DNA of 64,000 bases, from positions 7,626,001-7,690,000 of the forward strand of contig NZ_CP090063.1 of the NCBI RefSeq assembly GCF_021391495.1, in the 5' to 3' direction. This document shows positions 24,532-33,218 of the stretch, one piece after another. The DNA is from Amycolatopsis acidiphila (GTDB taxonomy: Bacteria > Actinomycetota > Actinomycetes > Mycobacteriales > Pseudonocardiaceae). Positions within the stretch are counted from its first letter, which is position 1. The number at the start of each line of letters is the position of its first letter. A model generated the notes under the pieces. The model was not told where the DNA came from and searched no databases. It saw only the letters and a program-made list of their open reading frames with translations. Position numbers and translations under genes: made by a program.

Positions 24532-26298
24532 TCAGCGGGTGGCGCGCAGGGCGGCGGTGGCTGCCTGCCCGATGGCGCGGGCGGTGGTGGTGGGGTCGGT
24601 CAGGGTGTGCACGGTGGCGCCGTTCATCGGTTCGTTGCCGAAGTCGTTGGGTTCCAGCCACAGCACGGCGCAACCGCTGGCGCGCAACCGGTCGAGCATC
24701 TTCTGCCCCGGGATCTTCGTGTCGTCTTCGAAGCATCCGTCGGAAATGATCACCAGCAGGCGGGCGGCGTCGGGGCGGGACAGGTTAAGCGCGCCGTCGA
24801 GTGCGCCGATCGCGGTGTCGATGTGGTGCTCGCCGTCGTTGGTGTCGAATTCGGTCACCCGTGCCGGGGTGACACCGGGGTGGGTGATCGGGCGCACGTG
24901 GTAGCCGAAGATCACGGTGGCGGTGGTGGCGGGTACGGCGGTGTGGCGGGCGGCGTCGGCGAGGATCCATGCCGCCGAGGCGACCGGTGCGGCGAAGGCG
25001 TCCATGGACCCGGACACGTCGCACGCGATGCCGATCCGTAGTGGCGGGGCGGGCACGGTCGCGCGGGTGGTGCGGGTGAACGGTTCGGCGGTGGGGATCG
25101 CGCCCGCCGCGCGTTGCGCGTCGGCGGTCATCGCTCCCCGCATCCGCAACCGCCCCGGGGGCACTACCGAACGGGTTTTCGTGACCGTGCGGTCACGGAC
25201 TCCGGCGGTCGTGAGGGAGCGGGCTAGTTGGCGCGCGGCGGTGCGTTCGGACGGGCGCGGCGCCCGGGTGCCCCGGGTGGTGGTGCCGTAGGGGGGCGGC
25301 TTTCCGGGGCCACCGTTGAAGACGGCGCGCGCGTTGCGTTGCGCGTTCTGCTGTGCCTCGTCCTCGTCGGCGGCGGCGTTGAGTTTCTGGGTCACGGGGT
25401 CGGTGGGTGCGGGGTCGGCGGCTACGGCGCGGCTGACCGCCGCCGCCGCGCTGGCGACCGCTTTCGCCAGTGGTGACGGGGTGCCGTTGCCGTTCTGCCC
25501 GTCGTCGCCGTCGTCGCCGTCGTCGTCCCCGGGTTCGGGGGGCGGTTCGTTCGGGTCGGTTCCCAGCGCCTCGCACCAGCGGCGCCCGAGGTCGATCATC
25601 GCGTCGGCGTCGTCGTCGGCGGTGCGGTGTGCCTCGCGCCAGATCTCGCGCAGAGTGTCGAGGGTGTCGGCGTCGAGGAGTTGTTTGACGACGCGGGCGA
25701 CCGGGGTGGTTTCGCGGCGGTTGAGGATTCCCCCGTCCACCCGTGCCAGCAGCAGCGCGGCGGACCGGGCGGCGTCGTGGGTGGTCATTTTCGGGGCGGT
25801 GGCGGGGTTGTTCGCTTGCGTGTCGGCGAGAATGAGGTTGGTGGCGCTGGCGCGCAGCCAGTACCGGTCACCCGGGCGGCGTCGGATGTGTGCCGCTTCG
25901 ATGCGGGACTCTTCCAGCAGGGTCGCCGCCGCTGCTGCCCCGGGCGGTGCGTCGTCGGGTGCACGCCAGACCGAGTGTTTGGCATGCGCGCATTCGTGGG
26001 TGAGCAGTCCCCACGCGGTGCGGTAGCGCTTGCGGTCCCCGACCCGGTGCGGGGCGACGGTGGCGGGGTCGACCCCGCTGTCCACGTGGGACCCGTCGAC
26101 CTCGATGGTGTACAGGTCGGGGAAAAAGCACGCGGGGGCACCGTGCCCCGCCCCGGGCGCGACGGTCACCACGAGGTCGTCACGGTCGGCGATTGCGGGG
26201 ACCTCGTCGCCGAATGCGGCGGACAGGGTCAGCCACCCGGGGGTGGTGGGGAAAATGGCGGTGGGTGTGGCGGCGGGTGCTGCTACATGGGTGCTCAT
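24532..26298 (-). CDS. Metallopeptidase-like plus von Willebrand A domain protein
   Basis: 588 aa. The N-terminal third contains THECAHAKHS, an HExxH-type zinc-peptidase motif near residue 101. A low-complexity Gly/Asp/Pro linker follows. The C-terminal third is a VWA domain with the MIDAS motif DVSGSMD near residue 412 and LLVIISDGCFEDDT. This layout fits DUF2201/CobT-like VWA proteins that work with MoxR-type AAA+ ATPases, here encoded 47 nt upstream. The pair probably remodels or processes a protein target. I cannot tell what the target is. No signal peptide or membrane helix, so cytoplasmic. Confidence 0.8.
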   Translation of the reverse strand: MSTHVAAPAATPTAIFPTTPGWLTLSAAFGDEVPAIADRDDLVVTVAPGAGHGAPACFFPDLYTIEVDGSHVDSGVDPATVAPHRVGDRKRYRTAWGLLTHECAHAKHSVWRAPDDAPPGAAAAATLLEESRIEAAHIRRRPGDRYWLRASATNLILADTQANNPATAPKMTTHDAARSAALLLARVDGGILNRRETTPVARVVKQLLDADTLDTLREIWREAHRTADDDADAMIDLGRRWCEALGTDPNEPPPEPGDDDGDDGDDGQNGNGTPSPLAKAVASAAAAVSRAVAADPAPTDPVTQKLNAAADEDEAQQNAQRNARAVFNGGPGKPPPYGTTTRGTRAPRPSERTAARQLARSLTTAGVRDRTVTKTRSVVPPGRLRMRGAMTADAQRAAGAIPTAEPFTRTTRATVPAPPLRIGIACDVSGSMDAFAAPVASAAWILADAARHTAVPATTATVIFGYHVRPITHPGVTPARVTEFDTNDGEHHIDTAIGALDGALNLSRPDAARLLVIISDGCFEDDTKIPGQKMLDRLRASGCAVLWLEPNDFGNEPMNGATVHTLTDPTTTARAIGQAATAALRATR

Positions 26299-26345
26299 GG
26301 GGTGTGTCCTTTCCGGACAGTCGCGCGGATGCGGTGGGGGTCGCG

Positions 26346-27509
26346 TTAGAACTGTGACCCGAGGGACAGCGGGGCGACGTTGGCGCCGAACACGTTGCGC
26401 ACCACGTCGGCGACCACGTCCCGGTCCTCCTCCGGTGCGATGCCGACCAGGTTTCCAGCGGCGGCGGTGGTGCCGAGTACGTCGGCGATCCGGTTGAACG
26501 CGATCAGCTCACGCAACTGCGGCGCCCACCCGATCTCTCCCTTTTCCTGCCGTGCGGACAAATTCCGCGCCACGCGCACCGCTTTCTCGTCGATCTTGAG
26601 CTGGGTGGCGAGGTCGTAGTCGGTGGACACGTGAATCTGTGCGGAAAACCGCGACGAGAGCGCGTCGGTCAGCACGGCGCCGTGAACCCCGGGGTTGTGT
26701 CCGGCCACGACGTAGAACCCGTCCTCGGCGTCGACTACCTCGTTTTTGTGGGTTTTGATGATGATTTGGCGGCGTCCGTCCATCGCGGGGTACACCACCG
26801 CGAGCACGGTCGGCGGTATGAGCGTGGCGTCGTCAATGAACAACGCGCGCCCTTCGCGCATCGCGGTCACCAGCGGGCCGTAGGCGAATTCGTAACGGCC
26901 GTCCGGGGTTTGGGTGTAGGACCCCACGAAATCATCGGTCACGGTGTCGCTATCGCCCTGAATGGTCACGAGGTCGTCGAACGCTGCCTCCACCACCGAG
27001 GTTTTCCCGGTACCGGGCGGGCCGTACATGAGCGCGGACACGTTCGCCTCGCGCAACCGCCGTAGCGCGGTCACGTCGGACAGCCCGGACAGCTTGCGCG
27101 GGTGGTACATCTGCCCGTTCGGGCGGCGTACGGGACCGGTCACCAGGGCGGGCGTGGCGGGGGGCGTGGCGGGTTTCGACGGCGCGGGGGTGGCGGTGGT
27201 CCCGCGCGGTGTGACGGTAGCGGCTTTGGCGGCGTCGGCGGTTTTGTCGGTCGCGCGGTAGGTGACCGGGTTGGTGCCGATCTTTTCGGCTTCCCCTCGT
27301 GATTCCAGTGTCGCCAGTGCGTTCCCGACCGCGCCGGAGGACTTCCCGCCGAGTTTGGTCGCGATGGCGCCGGGGGTGAGTGCGGTGGTGGGGTCGTGGG
27401 CGAGTTGTTCGGCCACCATGCGGCGGAGTTCGCCGTTGCGCAGTCGGTTGGCCGCGCCCGGGGCGGCGGGCGTGCTGCCCGTGGCCGGAGTCGTGGCTGG
27501 CGTGGTCAT
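26346..27509 (-). CDS. Winged-helix fused to MoxR/CobS-like AAA+ ATPase
   Basis: 387 aa from ATG 27509. Residues about 20-85 (LRRMVAEQLAHDPTTALTPG, KSSGAVGNALATLESRG) form a winged-helix-like head resembling the second domain of the 14051 gene product. After a Thr/Pro/Ala linker comes an AAA+ domain: Walker A YGPPGTGKTSV near residue 170, Walker B ALFIDDATLI, and VVAGHNPGVHGAVLTDAL with Arg-finger-like SSRFSAQ, all as in MoxR/CobS proteins. Partner of the VWA protein just downstream. A winged-helix head on a MoxR ATPase is unusual and may tether it to DNA. Confidence 0.82.
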   Translation of the reverse strand: MTTPATTPATGSTPAAPGAANRLRNGELRRMVAEQLAHDPTTALTPGAIATKLGGKSSGAVGNALATLESRGEAEKIGTNPVTYRATDKTADAAKAATVTPRGTTATPAPSKPATPPATPALVTGPVRRPNGQMYHPRKLSGLSDVTALRRLREANVSALMYGPPGTGKTSVVEAAFDDLVTIQGDSDTVTDDFVGSYTQTPDGRYEFAYGPLVTAMREGRALFIDDATLIPPTVLAVVYPAMDGRRQIIIKTHKNEVVDAEDGFYVVAGHNPGVHGAVLTDALSSRFSAQIHVSTDYDLATQLKIDEKAVRVARNLSARQEKGEIGWAPQLRELIAFNRIADVLGTTAAAGNLVGIAPEEDRDVVADVVRNVFGANVAPLSLGSQF

Positions 27510-27574
27510 GGTGTCGGGTCCTTTCGCGTGGTTCGGTCGGGCGGGGTGGGACCGGTGCGGGCACGGTGATCCCG

Positions 27575-27775
27575 TTACCGGGTGGTGTCGTCCCATTCGC
27601 AGTGGCGGCGGGCGAATTCAAGGTCGGCGGCGGAACCGCACGGGCACGGCAGGCACGCCCACCGTTCCCATTGCTGGCGAGTGATTTCCAGCGGGCGGGA
27701 ACAGCTACCGCATTCCACGGTTCCGGTTTCGTGGTGGTCGTTCCCGTTGGCGCGTGCCGTGTCCGTGCGTGCCAT
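27575..27775 (-). CDS. Small zinc-ribbon protein
   Basis: 66 aa. VECGSCSRPLEI followed by ACLPCPCGSAAD gives two Cys pairs about 20 residues apart, a typical zinc ribbon. Trp-rich centre (QQWERWACL). It opens the series ahead of the AAA/VWA pair and is transcribed leftward. Function unknown, probably nucleic-acid or protein binding. Confidence 0.6.
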   Translation of the reverse strand: MARTDTARANGNDHHETGTVECGSCSRPLEITRQQWERWACLPCPCGSAADLEFARRHCEWDDTTR

Positions 27776-27803
27776 GGCGGTTTTCCCTGCCGTCGCGTGA
27801 TTT

Positions 27804-28127
27804 TCAGTTGCTGGCGAGCCCGTTGATCAGTGCGTCGACCGCGTTGTATTCGCTGGCGGCGTGGTAGTGCGTGCCGTCGGCGGTCACGACTCGCCAGTGG
27901 TCGCCGCGCACGGTGTCGGCGGGGTAGTAGGTTCCGGCGAGTGTTCCGTCGGGGCGGGTGACCACGCCGTACAACATTTGTTGCGCGTCGGCGGGGTCGA
28001 TCACCACACCCGTGACCGTGCACCCGTTTTCCACGAAACGGCGCACCACGATTTCCGGCAGTGGCCCGGGGTCGGCGGTGGGGTCGATTACGTACACGGT
28101 GCGCGGGTCGTTGGCGTTGTGGTTCAC
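27804..28127 (-). CDS. Uncharacterised protein
   Basis: 107 aa from GTG 28127 with GAAAGGG 7-13 nt upstream. The sequence TVYVIDPTADPGPLPEIVVR, then VTADGTHYHAASEYNAVDAL, looks like a small alpha/beta protein. No recognised family. Followed by the zinc-ribbon gene after 28 nt. Confidence 0.55.
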   Translation of the reverse strand: MNHNANDPRTVYVIDPTADPGPLPEIVVRRFVENGCTVTGVVIDPADAQQMLYGVVTRPDGTLAGTYYPADTVRGDHWRVVTADGTHYHAASEYNAVDALINGLASN

Positions 28128-28170
28128 GGTGTGCCCTTTCGGTTGGTTGGGTTGTGCGTGGTTTGCGGGG

Positions 28171-28335
28171 TCAGTGGGTGGCCGCGAATTCGGCTTCGGC
28201 GGCGTCGGCGTCGCGCTGGTGGGTTTCGGCGGCGTGGTCGGCGGCGTCGGGGGTTGCGTGTTCTTGCTGCCACCCGCAGTAGCAAAACGCGGTGGCGGTG
28301 CCGTCGGCGTTGGTGGCGGTGTCGGCGTAGCACAT
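28171..28335 (-). CDS. Very small Cys-rich protein
   Basis: 54 aa from ATG 28335. It contains MCYADTATNADGTATAFCYC and then a helical acidic end (DAADHAAETHQRDADAAEAE). Three Cys in the first 20 residues suggest metal binding. It is the first open frame of the leftward accessory series, next to the long gene-free interval that presumably holds its promoter. Modest confidence because of size. Confidence 0.45.
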   Translation of the reverse strand: MCYADTATNADGTATAFCYCGWQQEHATPDAADHAAETHQRDADAAEAEFAATH

Positions 28336-28604
28336 AGCGGTCCCCGTTCGTGAATTGCTGATTTTCCGGCTTCCCGGGGAATGGTTCGCACCCGGGGCGG
28401 TGGTTTGTTGTGGTTTCCGGTTTTCCCGGTGACACAACAAACGTAACTCGACCCCGGACGCCACGCAATAGTTTTTCCGGGTCAATTTCGGGGAATTTTG
28501 GCTATCTTTCGACGCGAGCGGCGCGCATTTCCCGTAAATGTTTGTGCAGGTCAGGTCACTTCCGGTCGGTTCAGAATGGGCGCGCCGGCCACAGATAAGG
28601 CCGC

Positions 28605-28680
28605 GGACAAAAGCAGTTCTTTTAAAGAAATGAAAAAGAGAAGTGAGAAGTGGATAAGGTGAGTGAAGTGCAGTGGTGAG
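28605..28680. promoter_or_regulatory. AT-rich purine tract with TTCTTT/AAAGAA dyad
   Basis: In DNA otherwise near 70% GC by eye, this stretch is A-rich with a short dyad TTCTTTTAAAGAA (28617-28629), followed by about 45 nt in which the plus strand is nearly all A and G with few pyrimidines. Such easily melted, strand-biased tracts occur at origins of replication or transfer and in promoters. Its position in a gene-free interval is suggestive, not proof. Confidence 0.4.
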
Positions 28681-28744
28681 CACAGGCGGAACGACGACGA
28701 AGGTGCGTGACACCGCCGCCGGGCCTGATGTGCTTACCTGCTTG

Positions 28745-28826
28745 GTGTCAAGCGAGTCTGGGACACCGGTGGATCCCCTTGCAGGGGGTGTGAGCTGCGA
28801 GAACGCTTGACACGGGGGGATCCACC
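28745..28826. repeat. Two inverted repeats in crossing (pseudoknot-like) order
   Basis: Arm a GTGTCAAGCG (28745-28754) pairs with a' CGCTTGACAC (28804-28813). Arm b GGTGGATCCCC (28768-28778) pairs with b' GGGGATCCACC (28816-28826). Both are perfect matches, and because they occur in the order a-b-a'-b' the pairings cross. Arm a also overlaps GGTGTC (28744-28749), which can instead pair with GACACC (28762-28767), and the CCCC of b can pair with GGGG in the following 28784-28788. So alternative structures compete. The TTGACA inside a' also resembles a -35 box. Confidence 0.6.
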
Positions 28827-29274
28827 TTAGTCGGATACCGGAGGACGAGGCTGATAGGCCGGGTCGGCGGCCCCACGGTTGGCAATCACCGTCCGCGTCG
28901 CCTCGGTCTGCGAGTGTGGCACCGGCTAGCCGGGCGAGGACGTGGCGCTCGGCGCCAGGGGTGCTGGAATCGCACTGCACATCCTGGCCACGCATGGGGC
29001 GCCGGACCGTATTCGCGGTACGCGGCAGCCGCGCACAACACTCGACGAGTAACAGTGTCGGCATTGTCGTGGAATACAGAGTCGCGTCCACGGGATTCTT
29101 TTTCTTCGGCCTCGACGATGGTGCTACTATGGTCGACGCTAGCATCGGCGCGAACGGGATCGCGGCGCGAAATCGAGGTATTTCGCTGTTCCGCGCAATT
29201 GCCTCGATCGCACGAGAATCGTGCCTCGATTTCCGTTTCGGCGAGGTGTTATCGAGAACCGTCGGTGCGCTCAT

Positions 29275-32200
29275 TCATGGCGCCGTGGATCGCGAGAAGT
29301 CGCCGACCGGTATGCCGGTGTCGCGGGCGCGTAGCCGCTGGGCGAGGTCGACGGTGTCTGCGGTGGGCTTGGCGTCGACTTCGCCCAGCCGGGTCCGCAG
29401 GAGGGTCAGGGTGCGGGAGATCGCGTCGTGCCGGCCGAGGGCGTGCTGCAGGCGCATGATGTCGCGGTAGAGCAACTCGTTGTGCGGATCGAATGCCCGC
29501 GCGGTCTCCAGCAGGTCCAGGGTGTAGTCGGGGTCGTCGGCGACCCGGGCGCGGGCGAGCGCGGCCACGGCGTCGAGGGCGTCGCGGCGGGTCGCTTCCC
29601 GGGCGGCGACGAGCCACTCCGCCTCCAGGCCCTCGGCCAGCGGTCCGCCATAGTGCGTCACGATCGCCTCGTAGGCGTCGGTCCGCCGCTCGGACGTGGT
29701 GGCGGTGCGGCGTGCGGTAACCGCCTCGGCGAAGCCCCAGTAGTCCACCTCCACCACCGCGGGGTCGAGCCGGTACTGGCCGTGCTCGGCCACCACCAGC
29801 TCGCCGACGGCGCGGCCGGTGGCGCTGTCAAGGGCGCGGCGAATCCGGGAGAGCACGGTGCGCAGCACGCTGGCGGGATTGCGGGGCGGCTCGTCGGGCC
29901 ACAGGGCGTCGACGATCCCGTCCCGGGACACCCCTCCGGGATGGACCGCGAGATACACCAGCAGTTCGACCGGGCGGCTGCTCAATTCGCCGGACAGGTC
30001 GCGGGTGTCCTCGGATCGGGCGGGATCGGGCCGCCAGTGCAGAGCTGGGGCGCCGAACACCGTCAACACCAGCGGTGCGGGCTTCCCCAGGCCCGTATCT
30101 GCCGTCCGTGGCGGCAGCGGGCGCGGTTCGCTGTCGGGTTCGCCGCTGGCCTCGGCGGGAGCCGGTTCCGGTATGGGTGGACCCGAAGTGATTTCCAGAC
30201 GATCAGGGCCGTCTCCGGTGTGCTCCAGAGGGGAAGGAGCACCCTCCTCTGGTGGCGTCGGCGCTTGGCGCGGCGCAGGGGCGTGGCCTTGAGGTTCGGC
30301 GGCGTCGCTGACGCCACTGGTGTCGTCGCGGGGCTGCGCGGTGCGCAAGAAGGCCAGCAGGTCGCGGGTGGCGGTCTCGGGCAGGGTGAAGGCGCAGGTG
30401 CCGCGCAGGGGTTCGCCGAGGCCGGGGTCGGTCGCGGAGATGATCCCGCCGGCGGTGACGTAGGCGGTCACCCCGGGACGCCATTGGCCGAGCAGCAGCG
30501 CGGTGAGGCCGTGCTGACCGTTGTTGTCGAGCAGCTGCTGCAACCGCGCCTGCTGGTCCGGCTCGCGGGGCGGCGTCGCGATCAGGACGGCGGGCCGGGA
30601 CGGTTGCGGGGCGTCGAGGGCGGTCAGTGCGGTGTCCAGGTCGGCCACGACGGTGACCGTGTCCGGCAGGCCCGTGACGGGCCCCGGCACGCCGAGCAGC
30701 CGGGCCAGATCGGCAGCGGGCACGAACACCCTCGGCACCGATCCGCCGTCGGGCGTGGCGGTAAGGAGAGTGAGCAGCAGGGCGCGGGCCGCGGCGTAGC
30801 CGCCAGGCCCAACCAGGCCGAGGCCATGCACGCGAGCCTGGTCGAACGCGACCTGCGTCCCTTTGCCCGCGTCGGCGTTGACGGTCTCGCCGCCAGCACC
30901 GGGCGCGGTCGGGTCGAGAGCGATATCCACGACTGACGGCGGCTCCGCCGGTCCGCCGTCGGTGCCGGGGGTCGTGGCGGCGCCGATCACTCGCCGGACG
31001 CGCGGCGTGAGCACCCGCACCTGGCCCTCGGTCCCGGTTTCCGCGCGCCTCGATCGCGATGCCGCGCCGGAGCGGACGGGTTCAGACTGGTCCTCGTGCG
31101 TGGCCGGGTCGTCGGCCGCGGTGTCGCCCGGCTCGTCGGTCTCGGCCTCCAGTTCGATGTCTTCGTCGTGATGCTGGGCGCGTAGATGGGCCAGGCGCAG
31201 CTGGTACACCACGGGCGCGACGGGCAGGTCGTCGTCACGCTGGCCGCTGCCGGGCCGGTAGCGCGCGTGGCGTCGCCGTCGCGCGAGCACAAGCAGGGCA
31301 CTGACCGCCGCCGCCAGGCCCAGGCTGACGAACACCTCGCCACTGCCCCAGGTCACCGCGCCCCCAGCGGGTTCGTCGGCCGCCGTATCGGCGGCGGGAT
31401 CCGCAGTGGCCGGGGCGGGCTCCGAGAAAGGTGGCGTGAAGGGAGGTGGCGTGGTCGTGCTCGGCGCCGGCGGTGCTGGTTCGGCGGCAGGAGCTGGGCT
31501 CGTGGGCGTCGGTTCCGGGGGTGCCGGTGGTGAAGCAGGCGGGGTAGGCGGTGGGCTGGTCGCGGGGAGGCGGAGGGTGTCGCCGGGGTGAATCAGGTGC
31601 GGGTTGGTCAGCACGCGTCCGCCGGGCTGGGGGCTGCCCTCGTTGAGCGCCCAGATCTCCGGCCACCGGTCCCCGTCGCCCAGACAGCGTTGCGCGATCC
31701 GCCACAGCGAGTCGTGCACTCCACCCTCCGGTGGCCGGACCCGCTCGGTTCCGGGCTCGGCCGCGGGCTGGGTTCGGGACTGCGGGGTGCCGGTGTGCTC
31801 GCTGGCGACCGCCGTCGTCCAGGCGGGCGCGGTCGCGACTACCGGGGCGTGGCCGACGGGCCGCCCGGCCTCGGCGGGGGCAGCGGGTGCGGCGGTGGCG
31901 GTGCGGCCCAGGACGGCGACCAGCAGGGCGCCGACGAGCACGGCCGCGACGCGCCGCACCGGACCCGTCTGCCGTCGCAGTTCCGGCCACCGGGCACCCC
32001 GGGCGACCTCGACCGCACAGGCCACGACGTCGAGGACGAACACGAGCCAGATCAGCCAGGCCAGGCAGGCGAGCACGTCGAGCAGAAAACGTGTCGACAT
32101 CGGCGCCATCAACACCGACCCGATCTCGTCCAGGTTCGGCAAATGGTCGGGCAAGGGCCATCCCACGCCGCAGATCAGCGCTACGGGAAGACCAGCCACG

Positions 32201-32295
32201 AGCGCGGCCAGCAGGATGACCGCGAGCAGGCCGCGCGCCACACGGCCCAGCAGCCGCACGACGCGCGCAATCCTCGCCCGGGGCAACGGCACCAT
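29275..32295 (-). CDS. LysM, transmembrane and SARP/BTAD regulator
   Basis: 1006 aa. Membrane segments appear near residues 23-45, 70-95, 114-136 and 320-338. Between the third and fourth lies a LysM domain (about 193-244: HDSLWRIAQRCLGDGDRWPE, HLIHPGDTLRLP), then a Pro-rich stretch. The C-terminal about 270 residues are a SARP unit: a winged helix (LLVYLAVHPGGVSRDGIVDA, RTVLSRIRRAL, QYRLDP) and a BTAD helical domain (DPHNELLYRDIMRLQHALGR). So an external glycan-binding module is linked through the membrane to a cytoplasmic transcription factor. It sits at the end of the Tad locus and probably controls it. Its start overlaps the upstream stop by one base. Confidence 0.88.
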   Translation of the reverse strand: MVPLPRARIARVVRLLGRVARGLLAVILLAALVAGLPVALICGVGWPLPDHLPNLDEIGSVLMAPMSTRFLLDVLACLAWLIWLVFVLDVVACAVEVARGARWPELRRQTGPVRRVAAVLVGALLVAVLGRTATAAPAAPAEAGRPVGHAPVVATAPAWTTAVASEHTGTPQSRTQPAAEPGTERVRPPEGGVHDSLWRIAQRCLGDGDRWPEIWALNEGSPQPGGRVLTNPHLIHPGDTLRLPATSPPPTPPASPPAPPEPTPTSPAPAAEPAPPAPSTTTPPPFTPPFSEPAPATADPAADTAADEPAGGAVTWGSGEVFVSLGLAAAVSALLVLARRRRHARYRPGSGQRDDDLPVAPVVYQLRLAHLRAQHHDEDIELEAETDEPGDTAADDPATHEDQSEPVRSGAASRSRRAETGTEGQVRVLTPRVRRVIGAATTPGTDGGPAEPPSVVDIALDPTAPGAGGETVNADAGKGTQVAFDQARVHGLGLVGPGGYAAARALLLTLLTATPDGGSVPRVFVPAADLARLLGVPGPVTGLPDTVTVVADLDTALTALDAPQPSRPAVLIATPPREPDQQARLQQLLDNNGQHGLTALLLGQWRPGVTAYVTAGGIISATDPGLGEPLRGTCAFTLPETATRDLLAFLRTAQPRDDTSGVSDAAEPQGHAPAPRQAPTPPEEGAPSPLEHTGDGPDRLEITSGPPIPEPAPAEASGEPDSEPRPLPPRTADTGLGKPAPLVLTVFGAPALHWRPDPARSEDTRDLSGELSSRPVELLVYLAVHPGGVSRDGIVDALWPDEPPRNPASVLRTVLSRIRRALDSATGRAVGELVVAEHGQYRLDPAVVEVDYWGFAEAVTARRTATTSERRTDAYEAIVTHYGGPLAEGLEAEWLVAAREATRRDALDAVAALARARVADDPDYTLDLLETARAFDPHNELLYRDIMRLQHALGRHDAISRTLTLLRTRLGEVDAKPTADTVDLAQRLRARDTGIPVGDFSRSTAP

Positions 32296-32729
32296 CAGCT
32301 GCTCGCCGCGCCGACCGCTACCCCGTCGGCCACGGACTCAGGTGCAGGTGCCGCCGATGCCGGTGCCACGGGACGTGTGGCACGCGTCGCGGTGGCGGCC
32401 TGAGTGCCCTTGCCGGGAGCGTCGTTCTTCTTCGCGCTCGGGCGCTTGCGCTTGCCGCCGCGGGCGGGCTTGGCGGCCTGGTCGCGCCAGCGGGTGAGGT
32501 CGTCGACTGGGACGTCGGTGACCTGGGCCAGCTCGGGCACGTCGATTACCTCGCCCGCCGCGGTCAGGACCTCGCCGAGCTCGCGTTCGAGGTCGGCGAG
32601 CTGCCCGGCGAGCTCGGCGTGCCGGCGGGCCAGCTCGCCCACGGTGGTGGCCACCTGGGCGCGGCGCGCGCTGCGTTCGGAGTCTCGTTCCTGAAGTCGG
32701 CGGGCGATCTCTTCTTCCGAGGTGACCAT
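32295..32729 (-). CDS. Coiled-coil plus helix-turn-helix-like small protein
   Basis: 144 aa. Residues about 5-60 (EIARRLQERDSERSARRAQV, HAELAGQLADLERELGEVLT) are a long charged helix, probably coiled coil. DVPELAQVTDVPVDDLTRWR resembles a helix-turn-helix. The tail is Lys/Arg then Ala/Thr-rich. TGATG overlap with the SARP gene implies coupled translation, hence a partner of that regulator. Confidence 0.6.
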   Translation of the reverse strand: MVTSEEEIARRLQERDSERSARRAQVATTVGELARRHAELAGQLADLERELGEVLTAAGEVIDVPELAQVTDVPVDDLTRWRDQAAKPARGGKRKRPSAKKNDAPGKGTQAATATRATRPVAPASAAPAPESVADGVAVGAASS

Positions 32730-32762
32730 GCCGTTTCTCCTTCCGTGATGGCGCAGCCGTGG

Positions 32763-33152
32763 TCAGGGCTCGATGCCGCTGACACCGCGCTGCGGGTGGG
32801 CGGCACCCCGCCCGTGGGTATGGATGTCGTCGATCCCGACCAGCGACAGCAGCTGGGGTCGATACGTGGCGGTGACCTCGACCGTCACCGTGTCCCCGGC
32901 CACCTGCACCGTGCCGGTGGCACCGACGCTGGCCAGGTACCGCTGCGCCAGGTCCCGGGCCCGCGCCGAATCGAGCCGAACCACGCCGCTGGCGCGGTAT
33001 GCGGCGAGGTCGAGCGCTTGAGCGCCGGCGCGGGCGGCGGACTCGGCCTGCCCGCCGGAGCGGACCTTGCTCGCCAGGGCGAGGCCGCCGTCCAGGCTCA
33101 GGCCGGTCAGGGCGAGCAGCCCGAGCAGCAGCGCGAGCACGAAGGCGGTCAC
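32763..33152 (-). CDS. TadG/TadE-like pseudopilin-type protein
   Basis: 129 aa from GTG 33152 (GAGGAAGG upstream). A hydrophobic N-terminal helix (AFVLALLLGLLALTGLSLDG) follows a short start, then QAESAARAGAQALDLAAYRA and a strand-rich end. This is the TadE/TadG pattern: a membrane anchor with an exported body processed by prepilin peptidase. The frame stays open further upstream (RWWRAEEGRV), so the true start may be earlier. Third such protein of the locus. Confidence 0.65.
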   Translation of the reverse strand: MTAFVLALLLGLLALTGLSLDGGLALASKVRSGGQAESAARAGAQALDLAAYRASGVVRLDSARARDLAQRYLASVGATGTVQVAGDTVTVEVTATYRPQLLSLVGIDDIHTHGRGAAHPQRGVSGIEP

Positions 33153-33218
33153 CCGGCCTTCCTCAGCACGCCACCACCGGGGAACGCCGGTGCGCGACGG
33201 GCCGACGGGGTGAGCAGA

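Larger units (their letters stand above)
28336..29274. other. Gene-free interval with AT-rich tract and crossing repeats
   Basis: The 939 nt between the leftward series (from 28335) and the end of the LysM-SARP gene (29275) show no convincing gene on either strand. The part nearest the leftward series is AT-richer than anything around it, then comes a purine-rich AT-tract (about 28605-28680), then a set of crossing inverted repeats (28745-28826). The remainder to 29274 is plain sequence with scattered short frames. Candidate promoter, replication or transfer origin region. Confidence 0.6.

Noticed and set aside
28916..29470. Rightward frame in the gene-free interval
   Set aside because: No ribosome-binding site or recognisable domain, and its end lies inside the SARP gene on the other strand.
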